Shown here: one piece after another, positions 6,483-8,653 of the stretch
Layout of the letters: each line of letters starts with the position of its first letter
Numbering within the stretch: the first letter of the stretch is position 1
Source of the DNA: JAXGTD01 sp040775095
GTDB taxonomy: Bacteria > Pseudomonadota > Gammaproteobacteria > Chromatiales > Chromatiaceae
Length of the DNA: 8,653 nucleotides
Direction of reading: 5' to 3'
NCBI GenBank assembly: GCA_040775095.1
Contig: JAXGTD010000157.1
Span: 1 to 8,653, forward strand
Position numbers and translations under genes: made by a program
The notes under the pieces: generated by a model
The model's database searches: none
What the model saw: only the letters and a program-made list of their open reading frames with translations
What the model was told of the DNA's origin: nothing

Positions 6483-8653
6483 CGTGCTCGGCTCCGCTCG
6501 CGCCGGCGGGCGATGAGGATCGCCGGCAGCCCGGCCAGCACGATGAGCAACAGCAACACACCGAGCGGCCAAAGGATCGGAGGATTCCATTCCTTGCGCA
6601 GCTCGGCGCGGATGCCAGGCTCAAGGCGACGATATTTCAGCGTGTTGTTCGCCATCAGATTCGGCTTCACATTCGCGAGCCATTGGTGATGCAGGCTGAA
6701 TGCCTTGGGGTAGTAGCCGAACGACCAGGGCGCATCGTGGCGGACGATCTCGGTCATGCGGTCCACCAGGGCCTGACGTTGCGGCCCATCGTCCATATCC
6801 TTCATCTGCTCGAACAATCCGTCGAAGTCCGCGTTCTGGTAGTTGGCCGCGTTCTCGCCACCATCGATCTTGCGGTTGGGGCCGTAAAGAAGAAAGAAGA
6901 AATTCTCCGGGTCCGGATAGTCCGCGTTCCAGCCCCACATGAAGATCTGCCCCGTACCATCGCGCATCTTTTCCTGGAACCGGTTGTAGTCCGTGGCGCG
7001 CACGACCAGCTCGATGCCGAGCTTTGCGAACTGCTTGCGCATCCAGTTGAGCCGAGCCTTACCGTCCGGGCCCGCATCCATCGCCTCGTAGTAGAGCGTG
7101 AGCGCCCGGCCGGTCTGCGGATCGCGGCCGTCACGATAACCGGCCTGCTCCATCAGCGCCCTGGCCTCGTCGATTCCCCGCCGCACCGGTCTGTCATCGC
7201 GCCAGTCGAATACATAGGGATTGATGCCCGCCTCGCCCCCGCGATACCCGAATATCCCTGGCGGTATCGGTCCCTGTGCCTCAAGACCGCGGCCATTGGC
7301 GAAGATCGAGATAAACTCGTCGAAGTCCACCGCAATACAGATTGCCTGGCGCAGCAGACGCGCGCGCTCGGAGCCCCCACCGAGCATGGGATCAACCATG
7401 TTGAACCCCATGTACCAGATCGACGTCTCCACCGAGGTCGCCAGGCCGATGCCCTTGGCCTTCATGTCGGGCGTCAATTCCGCCTCCCCCGCGGTGTCGA
7501 ACTGGATCGCCTGATCGAAGGAGTCTGATGAGATCCCCGAGCTGTCATAGAATCCCTGCAGGAACTTGTTCCAATACGGGATGCTCTCGTTCTCCAGGCT
7601 GTAGACGGCACGATCAATGAACGGGATCGGCCTTCCCGCATCGGCCAGAAGACCGGCGGCACGGTCCTCCGCCATCCCCTCGGATGGGTAGCTTTCCCCA
7701 TGAAAATTCGGGTTTCGGTCGAGCACCATGCGGAGATTCGGGTTATTCTCCGTCAACATGAAGGCACCGGTCCCAACCGGGTACCAGTCCAGCGTGAGGT
7801 TCTTGTCCTTCATGCCAGGCTGGGAATAGAAGGCCTCGGCCTCCCAGGGCATGGGTGAGAAGAACGGCATCCCAAGCCAGTATTGGAACTGCGGATAGCG
7901 CCCATTGATGCGAATGCGATAGCTGTATCGGTCGACCACCTCGGCTCCGCTGAACGGGACCTTGCGCAGATCGAAAAAGGGCCGCTCGCCATCCACCGGC
8001 GCGGGCGCGGCGGCACTGATCCGTTCGGTCAAGGCCGCGAAGTCTTGAATGTGCTTACTCATCAAACCGGCGATGGGCGAATGCTGCCAAGGCGTGGCCA
8101 GCCGCTTGATCTGGTACACGTAGTCCTCGGCAATCAGCTCGCGGGTGCCGGTGATCGGAAAGTCGGCCAACGTGTTCGCCGCGACGGCCCCCGTTCGCCC
8201 GAGGTCGTAATACAGCGGATTGCCGTCGGCATCTTTGGCGAAGGCCGGATGTGGCTGATAGAGGATACCGGGCCGGATCCGGATCAGGTATTCGCTGGTT
8301 ACGATCGCCTCGTTTGGGGCATCGTCGGGAAGCGGATCGCCGTTCGCGTCGAGGTAGGTGGCAACGGGGACGAGGGCCGCGGTCAGCGGGACCAGCGTAT
8401 ACGGCCGCTTCAGGAAGTGGTACTGCAATGGCGGCTCATAGATCTGCGCGATGAACGCATACTCGTTTGAGCTATAGGAGCGGGCCGGATCGAGGTGCTT
8501 GGGCCGTTCGCCAAATGCGCCGTAGACAGTGTTCGCCCGGGCGTCCTCACCTGGGTAGGGGTTATTCCAGGGGGCCTCGCCACAGCCCGCCAGGACGACA
8601 GCGAGCAACAAGCAGGCAACCAGGCGGCCAACCCTGGTCGCGGGCGCCAGGGC
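6479..8653 (-). CDS. ABC transporter substrate-binding protein, family 5 (peptide type), lipoprotein with C-terminal membrane helix; 5' end off window
   Basis: This is the extracytoplasmic receptor of a peptide-type ABC importer. The frame stays open to the window edge, so the true start lies outside. A TTG at 8611 falls inside the signal peptide: the codons before it read RVGRLVAC, a good basic n-region leading into LLLAVVLAGC, a lipobox. Counting from that TTG, Cys10 is the expected lipidated residue. Family 5 signs include the opening GERPKHLDPARS (34-45), the PVGTGAF block (278-284) and GWNADYPDPENFF (560-572). At about 720 residues it is longer than typical OppA/DppA (about 500-540). The C-terminus is odd: residues 679-700 form a strong hydrophobic helix followed by ARRRERSRAR, predicting an inner-membrane anchor with a cytoplasmic tail. 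The stop codon overlaps the next gene's start (ATGA). The substrate is unknown; oligopeptide is the default guess. The family call is firm, the topology inferred. Confidence 0.93.
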   Translation of the reverse strand, partial: ALAPATRVGRLVACLLLAVVLAGCGEAPWNNPYPGEDARANTVYGAFGERPKHLDPARSYSSNEYAFIAQIYEPPLQYHFLKRPYTLVPLTAALVPVATYLDANGDPLPDDAPNEAIVTSEYLIRIRPGILYQPHPAFAKDADGNPLYYDLGRTGAVAANTLADFPITGTRELIAEDYVYQIKRLATPWQHSPIAGLMSKHIQDFAALTERISAAAPAPVDGERPFFDLRKVPFSGAEVVDRYSYRIRINGRYPQFQYWLGMPFFSPMPWEAEAFYSQPGMKDKNLTLDWYPVGTGAFMLTENNPNLRMVLDRNPNFHGESYPSEGMAEDRAAGLLADAGRPIPFIDRAVYSLENESIPYWNKFLQGFYDSSGISSDSFDQAIQFDTAGEAELTPDMKAKGIGLATSVETSIWYMGFNMVDPMLGGGSERARLLRQAICIAVDFDEFISIFANGRGLEAQGPIPPGIFGYRGGEAGINPYVFDWRDDRPVRRGIDEARALMEQAGYRDGRDPQTGRALTLYYEAMDAGPDGKARLNWMRKQFAKLGIELVVRATDYNRFQEKMRDGTGQIFMWGWNADYPDPENFFFLLYGPNRKIDGGENAANYQNADFDGLFEQMKDMDDGPQRQALVDRMTEIVRHDAPWSFGYYPKAFSLHHQWLANVKPNLMANNTLKYRRLEPGIRAELRKEWNPPILWPLGVLLLLIVLAGLPAILIARRRERSRAR

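Noticed and set aside
6483..6590. N-terminal extension of the first permease to an ATG at 6590
   Set aside because: The added 36 residues are Arg/Pro-rich and unlike the family, while ATG 6482 gives the classic N-terminus and an ATGA overlap.
8609..8611. TTG at 8611 as the start of the binding protein
   Set aside because: It would remove the basic n-region and leave too short a signal peptide. The frame continues to the window edge with RVGRLVAC before it, so the real start is further upstream.

Overview
The window comes from a GC-rich bacterial chromosome. The gene types fit a Gram-negative proteobacterium, perhaps a gammaproteobacterium; that is an impression from gene content, not a proven assignment. 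All convincing genes lie on the minus strand, so they are transcribed from high to low coordinates. The long plus-strand frames are antisense shadows of GC-rich genes.

Region 1 (8653 down to 1923) is one ABC importer operon of the oligopeptide/dipeptide class. Its genes run in order: a family 5 solute-binding lipoprotein (upstream end cut by the window), a DppB/OppB-type permease, an unusually long DppC/OppC-type permease, and a double ATPase that fuses the OppD and OppF roles in one chain. Two junctions are ATGA overlaps, as expected for translational coupling. The exception is a 157-base gap between the two permeases, which holds a possible 50-codon reading frame. Three features set this importer apart from the textbook Opp/Dpp system. 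The binding protein has both a lipobox and a C-terminal membrane helix. The second permease carries about 170 extra N-terminal residues, with three more predicted membrane segments and a periplasmic domain. Each ATPase half carries a four-cysteine set of the kind linked to an iron-sulfur cluster in OppD proteins.

Region 2 (1922 to 1555) is a 368-base spacer with no gene that I can support. It holds a perfect 7-bp inverted repeat, a weak promoter-like pair, and a striking 15-bp tandem direct repeat just upstream of the next gene. I see no convincing rho-independent terminator.

Region 3 (1554 down to 1) begins a second ABC system of the ABC-2 (GldA/GldF-like) class: an ATPase, overlapping by 8 bases a membrane permease that runs off the low-coordinate edge. 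In proteobacteria this pair is often followed by a GldG-type auxiliary protein, which would lie outside the window.

No RNA genes, insertion sequences, CRISPR arrays or phage genes were seen.
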